From: Cristatella mucedo
Lineage: Eukaryota; Bryozoa; Phylactolaemata; Cristatellidae
Assembly (NCBI GenBank): GCA_009760855.2
Contig: WPIO01000050.1
Span: 1 to 64,000 of the forward strand
Direction: 5' to 3'
DNA: 64,000 bases
Shown: positions 49,694 to 61,849 of the stretch, piece after piece
Position numbering within the stretch: the first letter of the stretch is position 1
How the letters are laid out: every line of letters begins with the position of its first letter
Translations under genes and position numbers: made by a program
Notes under the pieces: model-generated
The model's input: only the letters and a program-made list of their open reading frames with translations
The model's database searches: none
Told to the model about the DNA's origin: nothing

Positions 49694-49911
49694 TTAATGA
49701 TTGTGCAACCGACAGTGTTCATCCAGCCCTTTTTCCGTTTTGTAAGGCCGAAAGCAAACGTCACATTTATACGGCGGTTTAGCCAAGTGTCGTACAAAAT
49801 GTCGACCAAGATTGCTCTTGGTCTCAAACTCCTTTCCGCACACGGAGCATTTATGTAGCGTCTTGGCGTTGCTTGCAGCAGCATTTGCTTTTTCACACGA
49901 CTGCATCTGGC
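49694..49911 (-). CDS. Last exon of the zinc-finger gene: two C2H2 fingers
   Basis: This exon starts at the G after a strong polypyrimidine-CAG acceptor (the acceptor AG is at 49,913-49,912) and ends at TAA (49,696-49,694). It encodes about 71 residues. Finger 1 has the CSVC...H-x3-H pattern with the usual F and L core residues. Finger 2 has CDVC...H-x3-H. The protein stops three residues after the last His. The start phase fits exon 1 exactly. The reading frame stays open upstream of the acceptor, but that part looks intronic. Confidence 0.8.
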
Positions 49912-52021
49912 CTGGAAAAGAAAAGTGCGTCACATTTACAGAGAAAGTAAGCAAATAGCAAGTAACCGTCAGCTTTCGTGTATCCTTGCCAGTGCTATCG
50001 AGATTATTCTGATTGGAGAACGTTTGCTCGAACATAGACGCTGGCACAAGCCAGCTCCAATCGATCTCGGCTCCTCGGGTCCGATGACGACTGAGCCTCG
50101 ACGCCAAAAATTACTCGGGAAAGAACCAGTGCAGTCTCTCTCTTTTTTAGACGACTCGCACTTTTCGCTTAGTGATATAGTTCAGAGCACATGCACTGCC
50201 CGCCGCATGCAGCGCTGCCAGGCGTCCGTTGCACCAACGTGTACACGTAGTCAGGCGGTGCAAGTAAACGTGCGAGGACACGTCGCTTGCCACTAATTAT
50301 TTGAGAGCACGACTGTCAAAATCTAGCTGAGTAATGAATTTGCTATTTGCACTGAAAAATGTTTGCAATGACAGAGTTGAATACCTTTGCAGCTTTTACA
50401 GTGGGGAGAGAGAGACTGTGCGTTTCAGTGGCAGTTTTCCATTTATCAAGAGATTCTTGACATTGCCGGTAAAGATTATTGCATAAGCCTCCACAGCTCT
50501 TATACAACAGTACAAATTCTTTCATGCAATTTTTTTCTAAAAATTGACTTTAGCAATGAGCTAAACGTCATTCTTTCATTTTCAGTCGTGAATTGTAATC
50601 AGCTGTAAAATGCCGCAAGAGACAATGCAGCCTTTGAGGTGCCGCCAGAACGGACGATGCTGGCCTGCAACAGCTTTACGATAACCTTTGAGTCCTCAAG
50701 GTTATTATTATGCTTTGGTAAGCTTTTTCAAATAAACGATACGATCAAATTAATTTAATATAAGTCCGGTACGTATTAGACGCTCAAGAAAAACGAGAAG
50801 GATGAAGCATGATTAAAGGTAGCGTATAATAATAATAATTATTGTTATAACGCTCTTGATAACGCACTCTCGGAGAACTCAATCTCTTTCTAGAAGCTTT
50901 ACATTTGCTGCAAACGAAACATGATCGATTGGTGAGTGGAAATATCATGCTTGATAAACAACACGAATAACATGGTTAGTGGTGACATGCACATAGTCAG
51001 CGCGCAAGTGTGGTTAACGGCAGCATTCACAGTTTCAGTACGCATAAGAACATAAAGGATGAATCGCAGGGACCCACTAAACGCTGTCATCAGTAGGTGC
51101 GCTTTTTAAGTTCTTTTTAATATGGTCAAGTCAGGGGATTTCAAGACGCAAGTCGGAAGTGAGTCTCACGCTCTGGGAGCATGCGAACTAAATGCTCGAT
51201 CTCCGAGAGATTTAAGGTGTGCACGACGTATAGGATTAACAGTTAGATTCCGAAGACCCAGCGGTACGATGTTTGGCCTGGTGGGAGAGTAGGTCTGATA
51301 GATGGGCTGGTCAGAGAGCTAGCATTCGTAAGTAAAGCCCTAACCAAAGCTAAGTTACGACCGATGAACAGTGCCATCTTTCTTTTAGGGAGATATTCCT
51401 TCTGACTTCCAATCGTAGGGTGCGAAAAGCCAGTCTCGTTTAGTCTGCGAAATCGTACTTACCGCCGCTCATCGACGTATCTCCTAGATGCCGCGAGAAT
51501 GTCGCACTCGCGACATTCTCGTTTCGCACGGTCGGCCAAAGCTCTAATCGTATTTCACCATCTTTCGCGTTGACGGCGTCCGCAGACAACGCTGGCGAAC
51601 CAACCGGTAGACAGTACGTGTGATCGCCGTCTGCTCCCGACGCGGCTTCAGAGCGGACGTAGGCGGCCACGGCGCTCAGTACCGCCGCCGCCCCTGGCGG
51701 GGCGGCGGCGGCTCTGCCTTCGGCACCGGCGCCAGCGGCGGGGATGGTTGCAGCTGCGGTACCGACGCTGTTGCTGCCTGCGGCGCTAACGTTGCCTGCG
51801 TCGGCGCCGTCTGCGGCGGCGCTGCCTGTGACGATGCCTGCGGCGGCGGTAGTTTTCGTTTCGTAGTCCCAGAAGCCGGGCATATCGCTCCACGGAAGAG
51901 CCCGCATGTCGTCTTCGAAGTGAATGCAGCCACTGCCCAGCATTTGGTGCAGCGAAGGAAATACATCTTCGCAGAGTTGGCAACGCCGCTCTCCATCGGT
52001 TATGCTCGGGAAGTCGGACAT
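49694..52021 (-). CDS. Two-exon C2H2 zinc-finger protein gene (about 258 aa)
   Basis: Exon 1 runs 52021 to 51463 from an ATG and ends at a donor reading G|GTAAGT, phase 1. Exon 2 runs 49911 to 49694, after an acceptor TTTTCTTTTCCAG, also phase 1, so the frame is kept. The N terminus has a CQLCEDVFPSL motif shared with two paralogous exons in the window. The middle is Ala/Gly-rich low complexity. The C terminus has two C2H2 fingers, C-x2-C-x12-H-x3-H, joined by a linker containing KPPYK, and the stop follows directly. Such fingers usually bind DNA in the nucleus, so a transcription-factor role is inferred. The intron of about 1.55 kb contains a LINE B copy. An AATAAA lies about 35 bases past the stop. 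A long (AG)n tract lies about 120 bases upstream of the ATG. A further internal exon cannot be excluded. Confidence 0.72.
50828..51320 (-). mobile_element. LINE family B copy inside the zinc-finger gene intron
   Basis: An antisense AT-rich tail, hairpin (ACTCTCGGAGAACTCAATC) and 3' UTR lead into decayed RT C-terminal coding ending near TAGGTCTGATAGATGG. It has the same orientation as the host gene. Confidence 0.7.
51463..52021 (-). CDS. Exon 1 of the zinc-finger gene: CxxC-FP module plus Ala/Gly-rich region
   Basis: There are 186 codons plus one base. Residues about 13-38 carry the conserved block: C-Q-L-C, then F-P-S-L, then M-L, G-x-I and F-E-D-D, followed by a P-x-F-x-x-Y element. The block aligns almost without gaps to the exons at 37,320 and 63,781. 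It lacks a clear His pair, so it is not a normal C2H2 finger; it could be half a metal site or a dimer contact. Residues about 55-135 are alanine- and glycine-rich, encoded by GCN/GGN-rich DNA, which makes that part CpG-rich and likely variable in length. The +-strand ORF over the same span is a shadow of this GC-rich coding. Confidence 0.7.
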
Positions 52022-52142
52022 TTATTCACGGCCGCTTTCAAGCGTCGAGCTTTTCTGCAACGGAAACTCGCGAGCTTGCACTGAGCTGCAGAGATCTGTG
52101 CGTGCTCGCGCTCTGAATTGCCGCAAACTGCTGGAGAGAGCC

Positions 52143-52213
<71 letters not shown>

Positions 52214-52216
52214 GAG
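52143..52216. repeat. (AG)n tract upstream of the zinc-finger gene
   Basis: A near-pure AG run about 120 bases upstream of the ATG at 52021; (CT)n on the gene strand. Such tracts can bind GAGA-type factors, but this is inference. Confidence 0.85.
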
Positions 52217-52240
52217 CGGTGAGGTTCGCAGTGCGGCTAT

Positions 52241-52487
52241 AGCGGTTAGGTGCTGGCTCTTAACGACCCGTGTTAGTGTGAGTTAGATCACTACAGTGGG
52301 CGATCTTTTATTGGTCACTGGAAGCGGATGTAAGGTGCTGGCTATTAACGACTAATGTTAGTGTGAGTTCGATCCCTACAGTCGTCAATCTTTTATTGCT
52401 CACTGGAAGCGGAGGTAGTAGCTTGCCATTAAGGCTCATCTGCAACTTTAGAAATGAGGCTGTTTAATCAGTCAACATGTAATTCTT
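52241..52487 (+). mobile_element. tRNA-derived SINE with internally duplicated head (85-bp unit)
   Basis: Two units, 52,248-52,332 and 52,333-52,417, each hold GGTGCTGGCT, TTAGTGTGAGTT, a B-box relic and CTTTTATT..TCACTGGAAGCGGA. A single SINE tail follows, ending at GAGGCTGTTTAATCAG. It lies upstream of the zinc-finger gene. Confidence 0.65.
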
Positions 52488-53084
52488 CGTAGTATTACCT
52501 TCCGACAGTGTAAGAGGTTATCTGGCTATCGAGCGAAGCCTGTCTTCTCGTCATTAAATTCACTTCTACCTTGTATTGAGTATGTCAGCGTGTTGATGAA
52601 GACAGTTGGACACGGACTCCTTAATGCTAGCTGTAATAATTCTTCACCTATCGGGAAGACCAAGAGGCAACGCCGACAGGGATGCTAATTACAAATCCGA
52701 AGAACGGCGCACTCTTTTGGTGCGAGGAGAAGATTGCAGCTCTCCAGATGAGCGCCCACCTGGTCTTTTTGGCTTTGTGGTGTAACGCACTGAGTGTTGC
52801 AGACTAATCCGTTGCATTGTAACTTCAAAGACCCGCTCGCTCGTGCACACGGCGACAAAGGTAGGGGAAAATGGACGCGATATCTCGCTATCAATCAGGC
52901 GGCGACTCCGGTAACTTCCGGCGACTTCAGCTTGCCCCTAGGGCATATTCACTCATGCTCAGAACTTAGCCGGGCTGCACCTGTCCCCAGCGACTGCCTG
53001 CCAGAACAATGCCATTCAAACATTGTGCTTTTGTGCCAATGTGCTGTCAGTTTTAACCGGCAAAAATGAATAAATAAATAAAAT

Positions 53085-53257
53085 AAATCCTAGCTGATTG
53101 AACAGCCTCTTTTTGTATAGCGACAGAAGAGCCTTTACGGCTATCACACAACCTATTGCAGTGGCGATAGAGAATCGTCCACTGCTGGAATTGAACCCAC
53201 GACCTCGGGACCGAGGTCCCGCAAGCAACCGCCTTACCTAGTGCGCCATCGCAGCTC
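53085..53257 (-). mobile_element. tRNA-derived SINE
   Basis: Antisense copy with tail (ATCCTAGCTGATTGAACAGC), CGATAGAGAATCGTCC, B box, hairpin CGACCTCG/CGAGGTC and A box. Confidence 0.78.
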
Positions 53258-53399
53258 ACAAAAACTAGTAAATATAAAGCAATTGTCAAAAAGTTGCAGG
53301 CGTCAAAACGCTCGACTGCAGGAGCCAAAGCGGTGTCTCGATTAATTAACATGGACGTCATCTCGCTATGCAACGCGTATGTGCGTATCTTTTCTCTAC

Positions 53400-53851
53400 C
53401 TTCATTGACGTCTCACTCGCACTCTATCACTCTCTTTATCAGTTGCTTGATTTCCTGTCTGCCTCATAAATCCTGCCTCCTGCTTATCTCCCTCTCTATC
53501 TGTCTCGCGCACTCTCACACCTTCACTCTCTCCTTCTCATCTATATTTCCATCTCTATCATCTGTTATCTCTCTCAAATATGTCTCTCTTTATATATCTC
53601 TCTCCCCTCTTCTCGTACTCGCTCTTGCTCTCTCTCGCTCGCTCTCTCTCTCTATCTCTCTAGCTCTTTCTCTTTCTATCTTTTTCGTCTTCTCCCTCCC
53701 AGTCTGTCTCCCCGTCTCTCTCACTCTCTTTCTCTCATTCTCTTTCCGTTCGTCTCTCTCCTTATCGTTCTGGCATTAACTCTTTCTCCTTCACCTCTCT
53801 ATCTGTCTCGCATGTTCTCTCTCCATCTTTCTATCGCTATTTCTCAAGCAA

Positions 53852-53905
<54 letters not shown>

Positions 53906-54010
53906 TATCTCTGTCGCTCATACTCTATCTCTCTCGTCTTCTCAGTCGTGCTCGCTTTGTCCGTCTCTCTCCCTAACTTTCTCTCTCTCTCTCTCTCTTT
54001 CTCTTTCGCG

Positions 54011-54055
<45 letters not shown>

Positions 54056-54092
54056 CGTCTCTCCTACTATCAATCTCTCTCTTGCCCTCTCC

Positions 54093-54124
<32 letters not shown>

Positions 54125-54169
54125 GAATATATCTATCTCTCCCTATCTCTCATGGTCCCTCTCTTTTCA

Positions 54170-54245
<76 letters not shown>

Positions 54246-54340
54246 TCTTTATCTATCTATTTATCTCTCTCCCACTCTTTCTCTCGCTTTTTCTCTTGCT
54301 CCCTCTGGATTAACCTCTCTGTATCTCTCTCCATATCTCT
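53400..54340. repeat. TC-rich tract with (TC)n cores
   Basis: (TC)n cores at about 53,853-53,900, 54,018-54,052 and 54,172-54,230. Confidence 0.9.
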
Positions 54341-54891
54341 TTCTTTCTCACCTTCACTATACCATTTAGTCAATTTAATTAATTTATTTTCCCGTCTTTT
54401 TTATTTCCTTTCAGAAACTCTTCTCTTATATACCTTCTAATTTGTGGATTCAGTCGTTCTCTCTCGCTGACTCACTTTTTGTCTTTTCGTTGGTCTCTTT
54501 TCATTCGCGGATGAACTCATTCTCTGTCACTCTATTTCTCAGTGGCTTGATCCGTCTATCGCACTTCCTGTTTCGGCTCTCTCCCGCTGTCTCTCTCACT
54601 TTCTGTCTCTCTATCTGTCTTGCTTTCTCAAAATCTCTCTCTCTCTCCCTCTCTCTGGTTCTCTCTCGCTCACTGTATCTGCTTAACATATTTTGTTTCA
54701 CTTTCTCGCTTCTGGTGCAGCATGCAATTTCCTCCAGTCAATGATCAAGCACGACTATCCGGCCATCCAACCTCAGCAAGGTCAGCAGCCCTCAGGCCAC
54801 ACGGGTAAACAGCAATTCATTGCACGCTCAGTCACACACTCAGCGATGGAACCCGAGAAATGGACGCTCACTTCATCAGCCTAGACCCCTC

Positions 54892-54965
54892 CAGCGTCTA
54901 GGAATAGATTGAGTTATCTGAGGGCGCTTTATCAAGTGCATTATTATTATTATTATTATTATTAG
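54892..54965 (+). mobile_element. LINE family B tail in duplicate copy 2 only
   Basis: GTCTAGGAATAGATTGAG to (ATT)n interrupts the block that pairs with 26,090-26,180. Copy 1 has no such tail. Confidence 0.6.
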
Positions 54966-55971
54966 CCAGCTACAAAGGATACGCAGAGAACAATAGCAAT
55001 AAACGCGGCCTATAGGATTGGTGCATAGGTGCATTGACGAGCATCGCCGTGCACCCGTTGGCACCGCTATGAAACCTGTGCCTGCTAAGAATTTCCCGGA
55101 AGTACCGTCACAGCCACTTCCTTATTGTGTACTCAAGGAGATTTCCCAAACGGCCCTCGTCGCAGAAATGCCTCACAGTAAATTCAAAGCCCGAGTGTCT
55201 CACGGTACTGCTATCGTTATGCGTGCGCACTGACGTTGGGATTGAAGTGCGGCTATGGTTATGGCAAGAAACGCACATCCACAGACCTGAAGAATGTCGC
55301 AAGTATCGGAGCTTAACCTCTACTCCAGCTATATTATCAGGGACCGTAACGGATCGAAATATGGCGGCGGGCCATGGCTATTTGGTAGCGGTTTACGTAG
55401 GTTTGAGCTCAAAACTTACAGACAGAACCCTCAAAGGCAAGACCCATCTAGTCAGAGAACATTATGAGCTGCTGACTGCAGACGGAATAGTAAAGAGCTG
55501 CACAGTGCTCAACAGATGACGTCACTTCGTTCTTCTACGTGAGCTTAGCTTGGTAATCAGATAAAATACCCAACAACCCAATCCCCGGCACGAGCCGTGA
55601 GTTCAGGATGCTAGAACCATGCATCGGAGGTATCAGCAACAGGCACCAGCAGCTCTGACCGGTTGGGAGTCGCAATCACTTTAGTAGGCGGGGCGATGGT
55701 GACGTCATGCATGCCATTTGGCCCTTGGGTAAAGGCCATTGAGCCGGCCGCTTCGTGCGGTCAACATCAAGGGCGGCTCGCCGACCTGGCCAGTCGTATT
55801 GTCAATGTCAATAGTCAATGCCCGACAACTTAACATCACGTCGCCGGGCATTGACCAGCAGCCAGCCAGCAAGCCCGTCCTGTTTTATTCCTTTCCTGGC
55901 AGATTCTGCAGCCATGCAGAAGGTGCCGGGAAAAGAAGGTTTGATAACTGCAAAGAATCCCTACGAATAGC

Positions 55972-56394
55972 ATGCTGAGCTTTTCTATTGACGGCATTGT
56001 AAAAGTAACGAGACTTTATGTATTCGTAAATAGGCATGTTCACATGGACCAGCATATCCTGCTGGATATCAGAAGGAGACTTTCTGACGCTACTGTCGGC
56101 ATTCTATCCCAACTGCACAAGGAAATGCCAGCATGTTCAAATCTGCTGCACAACAAACTTTTCAAATTCCTTGCACGAAGAGCTCTACATCAGGAAATTA
56201 CATCGGCCACTGATAGCTTGCCTGCCTTCATATTTATGGCAGGTGAGCTCAAAAAGATATTTCTGACACAATTCTTGGCTAAGTACGATGCGACTATCTG
56301 TACGTGCGTGACTAACCGTAAGCCTTTTCAGGAGAGATCACTTAAGACTAGGAAACTTAAAAAACGATCACTGCTGCCGCAACTGGATTCCTAA
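55972..56394 (+). other. ORF in duplicate copy 2, partly conserved in copy 1; no domain recognised
   Basis: A 140-codon ORF reads across the block that pairs with 27,500-27,930. Its end (KYDA-ICT-KPFQER) is matched in copy 1, which has stops and frame changes farther upstream and extends to a possible donor GG|GTAAGG near 27,937. Copy 2 ends in a stop instead. It may be a decayed exon of a duplicated + strand gene or simply neutral sequence with an open frame. The coding start is unknown. Confidence 0.25.
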
Positions 56395-56679
56395 GCAATA
56401 GGGAAAAGAGAATTGAATTCAATGAGGTCATGAGGCTACTGACATCGCCGAGGCGATGGCTTTGCCAGTGTTGTACTATACAAAGCCTTAGTATTTTTCG
56501 TTGTGAAACATCCAATCACACAGCCAAGAAAACAATTTATCGGAATGAGTCCAAACTGAAAACACAAATGGAACTGATCTAAACGATTGTCACGCTTATG
56601 TAGGAAATTCTTTTACTTGCCAGCATTTCTGAGCCAATACTTCCTGTTAGGCTGCTGACTGCCTCTTCCACTTCTTCCC

Positions 56680-57033
56680 TCCCTCCCTCTCTCTGCCTGT
56701 CTCTCTGTCTCTGTCTGTCTCTGTCTCTGTCTCTCTGTATCTCTCTCTCTCTCTGTATCTCTCTCCCTCTCTGTCTCTGTCTCTCTCTCTCTCTGTCTCT
56801 CTCTGTCTCTGTCTCTCTCTCTCTTGCTCTCTCTCGCTTTCTTCCATTCAATCCATCTTCTTTATTTTTTCTTTCACTTTTTTCACTTTTTCTCTCTTTC
56901 TTCATTTTCTACTTGTTTTATTAAGTTTGTTTCTCTGACATAATTATTCACTCAAAGAACGTTGTTTCTATTCTGCCTCTCATTTCTCAGCTGCTCGATC
57001 TCATCTGCTGTCTTTCTCACTTGTTCCCTGTTT

Positions 57034-57068
<35 letters not shown>

Positions 57069-57354
57069 ACCTTTCTGTACTTCTCAGCTTAAGTTTCTCT
57101 CTTCTCTTTCCACTTTATCTTTCTCTATCCCTCATGTCACTTCTCTAGTTGTAGTAGGTCGCCGGTCTAGTTTTGATTCAATCTTATGCCTCTCTCTCTC
57201 TCTCTCTCTCTCTCTCCCTTGCCATATCTGCTTGTTCCAATGAGTGTGCCTTTTTATTTTTCTCTATCTTTGTGGCTGTCTCTCTTCTATTCTGACTTAT
57301 CTCTTCATGGTATCAAACGGTAGATGCTCTCTCACTTAATATTCCTCTCTTTCT

Positions 57355-57428
<74 letters not shown>

Positions 57429-57600
57429 CTCTCTCTCTCTCCCTCCTTGTTCCCTCTCTTTCTCTCGCTCTCCCTGTTTATTTTCTCTCTCAAGACTTTA
57501 TCTTTTTTCAGCCAGTCTGTTTATCACTTGCTTAATTATTGTCTCCTGCTCTATCGTTCTCGTTCCCTCCTTCTCTGTATCTGGCTCTCTGTTTCTCCTG
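56680..57600. repeat. TC-rich tract with (TCTG) and (TC)n cores
   Basis: Impure TCTG/TC at 56,690-56,830, (TC)n at 57,030-57,062 and 57,361-57,422. Confidence 0.9.
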
Positions 57601-57614
57601 ACAGTCAAAAGGTC

Positions 57615-57872
57615 TTCAGGAGAAACTCCAGCAAGACTTCCAGAACATGGTTATGCATGTTCTAGACTTACGAGACACAATCTTTGACACCATCATGGGA
57701 AAATGGCATCCTTAATAGCTGCTATGTCCACAGCAAAAGCGAATGCAGCAGTCATACAACTCCACAAGGCATGTCAATAGCTGAGTCTCTTGGCTGCACC
57801 ATAATCCCTAAAGAGCATGTGGGCACTACTACACCAATGGCTCAGCACTTCGGAATGCTTCAAAGCCAATAG
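57615..57872 (+). other. Two short + strand reading segments conserved between duplicates
   Basis: The first reads QQDFQNMVMHVLDLRDTI and is matched at about 29,755-29,830. The second, on the same strand, reads ESLGCTIIPKEHVGTTTPMA and is matched at about 29,895-29,965. Both keep reasonable amino acids in both copies. Stops separate them. No family is recognised. Confidence 0.22.
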
Positions 57873-58164
57873 TACATGCAGTTCTCAGTAGATGATTTAA
57901 GCTGATAGCGGCACCTAGTTCAATCCCACAAACTGGCCTCACGACTTCACCATTTGACGATATTAAAAGGCCCAGAGCATCTTCCAGGAAACCCACATGT
58001 ATTTATGCATAGCTAAGCATAAACTGACTAACCATATGAAGCTGTGGTCATGTCTTCTAATCTCAATCTTCACGTTTAGGTAAAGGTACAGACTTGCAAT
58101 GTGAAGCACATGTGTGAATTCAGATGTCTTACCAAAGAGGACACCTGGATTTCAAGCACATTAG

Positions 58165-58509
58165 TTGGTTCATAGAATTATGCATATATACAAAGCCATT
58201 GTAAAGCCCTCAAAAAGCAGCAAAGCAAGGAGCGATACAGCAACCAACGTTGAGCAGGTCGCTTTACTTTTACGGCAGAACCTCATTAACATGACCCTAC
58301 CAATTGTACTGCACATATCATCTAGTGTGTTCCAGGAAGCAGTCCAGAAAGCACGTTGGATGCACTTACACGTTGATAGGACCTTCTGCTCAAATAAGAC
58401 ACAAGAGCGTACCTTGCGTAAAAATAACAAGACCTGTTTTCTTTTCGCTCCATCTGTGGCTGGAAAATGTAGCCACAGAGACACAATAAGCCTATGGCAA
58501 TCGGCATAG
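58165..58509 (+). other. ORF in duplicate copy 2 with conserved segment HISSSV-Q-AVQ-ARW
   Basis: A 114-codon ORF. The middle (HISSSVFQEAVQKARW) is matched at about 30,420-30,470 in copy 1, where stops interrupt the frame. An exon of a duplicated unknown gene is possible. Confidence 0.22.
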
Positions 58510-59741
58510 AGCTACACACATGACCAGTATGCCGATTCTGCTCGATCTCTAGCAATGGTTCGGTCACTTTGGCTATTCATTGGAACGCGAATTCAATTGG
58601 CAGCAAGTGTAGGACTCCTCGTCGGCGCAGACGTCTCCGGAGACGACTGTCGCCTTCAGTCCGCGAAGGCGCCCAGCTAACTGCGCCTTACCGAACACTA
58701 GCGAAAACAACCGATGCACCAGCGTTATGCTTAAGAGATCAAACGGTTTCTACAGACTCGCGAAGAAGCTATACTACTAGTACAAGGAAAATTAATTCGA
58801 ACGACCTATTCGCACGCTCCCTTTTAATCCGAAGGTCTTCATTTGTGTGCTGCTTTGATCGGCACGTTTCCACGTCCGAGTCCTCTGTGTCCACGGACAA
58901 AGCTCGGGCTCTATCGTCGGTCGTGGCAGTTCAAACCCGTCTACACTGAGAAAAGCCTCAAACAAATGAATTGACGCTTTAAACCGGACACAGCAGAAAC
59001 TGGAGCGTTATGCTCATCGGGCCGCAGGTACTAGAGCGGTGCACGCGGTCCGAGGTATACCATGCGGCACCTGACACGTCCCACCCCTAACAAAGAACTA
59101 CCTGGCCAAGCGGGTACTGCGATGCACCCTCTTCTTGTCAAGTCACTGCCTTACCTGCGGCAGATCGAGTATCGGTCGATTCAGTTTCGCGCCCGCTGAC
59201 CTGCCTTGCGATCGGTGGCGTATGACACCCACGTGTATCTCAGTCGCTTCTCCTGGTTCCGTTATTTCCACTTCCGTCCCAAGTACGATGCAGAGAATTA
59301 TTACATAAGACCGCCGGATCGCGGAGACAGCACTACAAGTGCATCCTGCTCCGCGTGCTGAGGTGCACAATTTCTTTTAGAAATTTCTGCATAGGAATTA
59401 GAGGCTCGTGAGAAATAGTTTGGTCATTTTTGAGCCTCAGGTTTGGAAGTATTCTCCCCCTGCTGTTGCTGTTTGCCGGTACGGGAAAGATGAATGAGTG
59501 CAGCGCCGCGGCACTTTGAGACTTCAACCTCTCACGGCTAGCCCTTTTAATACTTACCGTGAACTGACTTAGCGCAAAATATTAAAAATCAAAATTGCAC
59601 TAAACTGTGAATGAAACGCTGGTAAACGTTAGCGAGAGGAAGCTAGCAGTGGACCGATGCCGACTTTCTGTCAGATCTAGCGTTACCCGGCCACGCCCAT
59701 CTATGCATTTGAACATTGATTGCTAATACATCGTGCAGGAT

Positions 59742-59889
59742 GGCACGACGTGCAGTTTGCATTTCACTTCAGGTGCTTCCATTGCAAATGCAGTGTTTTC
59801 CTCGAAGCTCGAACGAACGAGGTCTACCAGCAACTCAGCATCGGCTGTGTACAGCCTCTAGGCTCGGACTTGAAGCCTGAATTGTGACG
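59742..59889 (+). other. Open segment ending GCVQPLGSDLKPEL, partner of 31.7 kb
   Basis: Same layout as 31,734-31,881, after a GTGCAG acceptor-like site. It contains WHDVQF, HCKC and a final GCVQPLGSDLKPEL. Function unknown; neutral drift is an alternative. Confidence 0.22.
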
Positions 59890-61849
59890 CTCGAATAACC
59901 TGATGGCCCAAGCGCTGACACCCTTTTCAGGGGCCAGACGGGGAGGGAGGATGGAATGCCCATAAGGAAGGCCAATCACTAGGCAACTCGCCTCTTCGTC
60001 TCCAGCCAAGACGGCTCGGCGTCACTCCCTCCTCACTCACAGCCCCTGTAGGGCTGCTGCAAGGCCCGGATGTGTGTCTACGGTATAACAACGTTGCAGC
60101 AGATTGACAGTAGGCACTCATCATGACAGGGCCGACACAGCTTGGCTTTCATCGGCTGCCGGCTTGGCAGCTTCTCTGTCGGACACCAAACTGCGACACC
60201 CAACTCCTGCAGTGCTGGCAGCTTCCTCTGCATCACTCTAATATATACGTAGGCACAGCTGGCGTGGGCTGGGATGAGCAGCAGGTCGAGGCACTGCCAT
60301 GAGGCGGGCACCTTCCGGGCTGCTGCGACTCGGCCTCAGCGGCTGCCCAACGCACCCAGTTACCCTTTCTACGACATGCTACTTCTGGAGTGGAATTAGT
60401 CTAACACCTTCGGCTCAATCCTGGCTGCTGTCGCTTCTTGCACACTCGTCAGCCTACGGCCACTGCACTTCCCAAGTTGGCGGCTCCTTCAGAGCGTAGA
60501 CAAATTGTATCGAAGTTACTTAGCCTGGCCCTTCAAGAATTTTTCGTGAGCAACTGCGTTGCATCCCGAGGCAGGCTATTCGAATAGATTCTGCGAAGGG
60601 TGCTGAAGGTTGTCAGGCTTTCATTCTTTGGCGTCCATTCCAGCGAGTTGACATATTTAAATCCCAGCGGTCCCAGCCTGTCCTGGAGCAGGGGCTGACT
60701 TACGGATGACCTATAGCCTTGCCGTAACAAGAATATCTTGCTACAATAGCTGCCACTGGCGACCTGTTGCTTAAACAGACAAGACCAAGTACCACTTCAC
60801 CGTGCTCGTCATTACCAAATCATCGCAGATCATCGTGCTCCCTCACTCTTTTCAGTGTGGTGGATGACTTTCCGAAAGCGAAGCCGTTGTACGGTGGTTC
60901 TGTCGTATGCTGCAATTTGTGTGGACTTAAATTCCACAAAGCCTCATAGACCTTGCCACGTTATTATAATGCCACGGGCATTTTGGTTTTCTTCTTCTTT
61001 GAACCTCTCTTCTTTCTTGGCTGCCTCTTTCCTGCAAGATACGAGACAGCAGTTAGATCATCTCTGCGTAATGCTCACCAATTATACACGGTTCGCATTA
61101 ATCTTCGCTGAAAACAAACATATTCAGTAGATCCGCAAAGATCATGAAAGCATTGATTTATATGAAAATACAGTATTCGAAGCTGAAACATTTGCGTCGG
61201 CGTGGCTATGTTTTCTGCATGTGTTAATTTTTCCTGCTTACATTTTCTGACCATGAAGGCAATTGTGCGAAGCGGATCGCCAAACTCTACTGTGACTGCA
61301 GTCATTGCAATGACATAGCCCAGAAGGCTAGTAAGAGGTAGGAAACTCTTACTGGAAGCTAATAAATTTACAGGAGGCACGTATCCCTCGGATCGATGCA
61401 AAATATATGTCACAAGAACCATGTCTCTCTCCATATTTGATGCAACAGAGATGTCACCTGTGGCTCCAACCCGTGCTACCGCTTAAGCAATTGGCAGGAC
61501 CAGCGAGCAAAGAAATAAAAATCTTCTCTGCCATCCCTCGGTATTGGTAAATCCAAAGAAACCTTTAAAGGGACAGCTTGCAAACTGGTCAATTTACGAA
61601 CGCTGTAAGTGCAAACTGTGTACAGCTTTGAATTCCGGTAGAAATGAAATGCCATTTATTCTACTTGCTAATGGCAATCCGTCTGTAGCTCGTCCAAATT
61701 GAAACAAGCTGATTAATAAAAACACTCGGTGCTTGCTTATTGCTGTATGCTTTCGGAGAGCTGCATAAGGTTCAAGTGCGTTGTAGATAATCTAGTTAGC
61801 ACTCACTTAAACTGTTTTGGCTTTTTCCACTAACTGATTAGGATGCACA

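Noticed and set aside
50343-50540. Internal exon of the zinc-finger gene on the minus strand (KSCGGLCNNLYRQC...)
   Set aside because: The acceptor phase fits, but the only good donor (AAAG|GTATTC) leaves phase 0, which breaks the frame into the finger exon.
51620-52084. A 154-codon + strand ORF
   Set aside because: It is the shadow of exon 1 of the zinc-finger gene on the other strand, in GC-rich DNA.
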